A stretch of 64,000 bases of DNA from Agrobacterium tumefaciens. GTDB taxonomy: Bacteria > Pseudomonadota > Alphaproteobacteria > Rhizobiales > Rhizobiaceae. Position numbers and translations under genes: made by a program. The notes beneath the pieces were generated by a model. That model searched no databases, was not told the DNA's origin, and saw nothing but the letters and a program-made list of their open reading frames with translations. Shown here piece after piece: positions 63,795-64,000 of this stretch. The number at the start of each line of letters is the position of its first letter. The stretch's first letter is position 1. The stretch is from the NCBI GenBank assembly GCA_025560025.1, contig CP048486.1:682001-746000 (forward strand). Reading direction: 5' to 3'.

Positions 63795-64000
63795 CGAGCT
63801 GCCACCTCAGAAGGAATACCGCGAATGCCAATCAGCATGCCTCTGACGCTAATATCCTCACCTATATCGGGCCAATAGATGCCAAGGGGAGTTAACTCAA
63901 AATTGGCGCGCTGTCTCGCAGTGGCACTTAAAAGTCTAGGGTACCAAGCAAGCGGCGAACTCAGTTTCACACCATTGCTCAATTCAATCTCTAAATGTGT
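63791..64000 (-). CDS. DUF2442 family protein (partial, 5' end outside the window)
   Basis: The C-terminal 69 codons of a small gene whose start lies beyond the window. It reads ELSNGVKLSSPLAWYPRLLSATARQRANFELTPLGIYWPDIGEDISVRGMLIG, matching DUF2442, in which a PL.W.P.LL.A...R and a W....DEDISV.GLL-like pattern recur. The family is often found beside DUF4160 genes in proposed toxin-antitoxin pairs; its function is not established. It overlaps the start of pccA as ATGA, so the two are translationally coupled. Confidence 0.8.

Overview
The window looks like a chromosomal segment from an alphaproteobacterium of the Rhizobiaceae, most likely Agrobacterium or Rhizobium. The grounds are high-GC coding sequence, a succinoglycan-type polysaccharide gene set, a RIME1-like intergenic repeat, ROK-regulated sugar ABC operons, a PraR/PhrR-type XRE regulator and a collinear propionyl-CoA carboxylase/methylmalonyl-CoA mutase block. 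The species is inferred from gene content and cannot be fixed from the window alone.

Layout. (1) 1-5200: the 3' end of secA with a strong terminator, a DMT exporter, then a first surface-polysaccharide group (acyltransferase 3, Wzx-like flippase, BcsL/CelD-type GNAT). (2) 5200-10000: a glycine-rich secreted repeat protein, an AT-rich HNH-type gene next to tRNA-Leu(CAA), DsbB, a second HNH nuclease and two small exported proteins, one a bacterial transglutaminase-like cysteine proteinase. (3) 10200-34560: a large exopolysaccharide locus with five GT4 glycosyltransferases, a pyruvyl transferase, a second Wzx flippase, an ExoZ-like acyltransferase, a Wzc/ExoP-type co-polymerase and tyrosine kinase, two different Wzy/O-antigen-ligase-like polymerases, an SGNH hydrolase, a Tat-exported glycosidase-like protein and an RTX/GH16 glycanase. 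A GreA-like factor and a PP1-like phosphatase sit inside it. (4) 34600-42070: an ABC importer of the Ugp/Mal type with a GDPD and a TIM-barrel isomerase, divergent from a ROK repressor with a palindrome between them. (5) 42090-49630: two small unknown genes, then the most unusual part: a SARP/TolB-like/TPR regulator, an unknown 142-residue protein, a YcaO enzyme, a TfuA-like protein and a pentein-fold (agmatine/peptidylarginine deiminase-like) enzyme, tightly overlapped, followed by an XRE regulator and a small protein. (6) 49800-57350: metE with a cobalamin riboswitch, then a xylose-type ABC operon divergent from a ROK regulator across a perfect 25-base palindrome. (7) 57370-64000: glpD, then methylmalonyl-CoA epimerase, methylmalonyl-CoA mutase and propionyl-CoA carboxylase alpha, ending in a DUF2442 gene cut by the window edge.

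How the parts work together. The polysaccharide locus is a nearly complete Wzx/Wzy-type pathway for an acylated, pyruvylated polymer, with enzymes to trim it. Regions 4 and 6 are two substrate-induced sugar importers, each with its own divergent ROK regulator. Region 7 carries propionyl-CoA to succinyl-CoA and needs vitamin B12, while the same vitamin is predicted to switch off metE through the riboswitch. Region 5 looks like a peptide- or protein-modification cassette whose substrate is unknown. A TGTTGRA-N8-TTCAACA dyad occurs both ahead of its XRE gene and ahead of an exopolysaccharide gene, which suggests a shared regulator.
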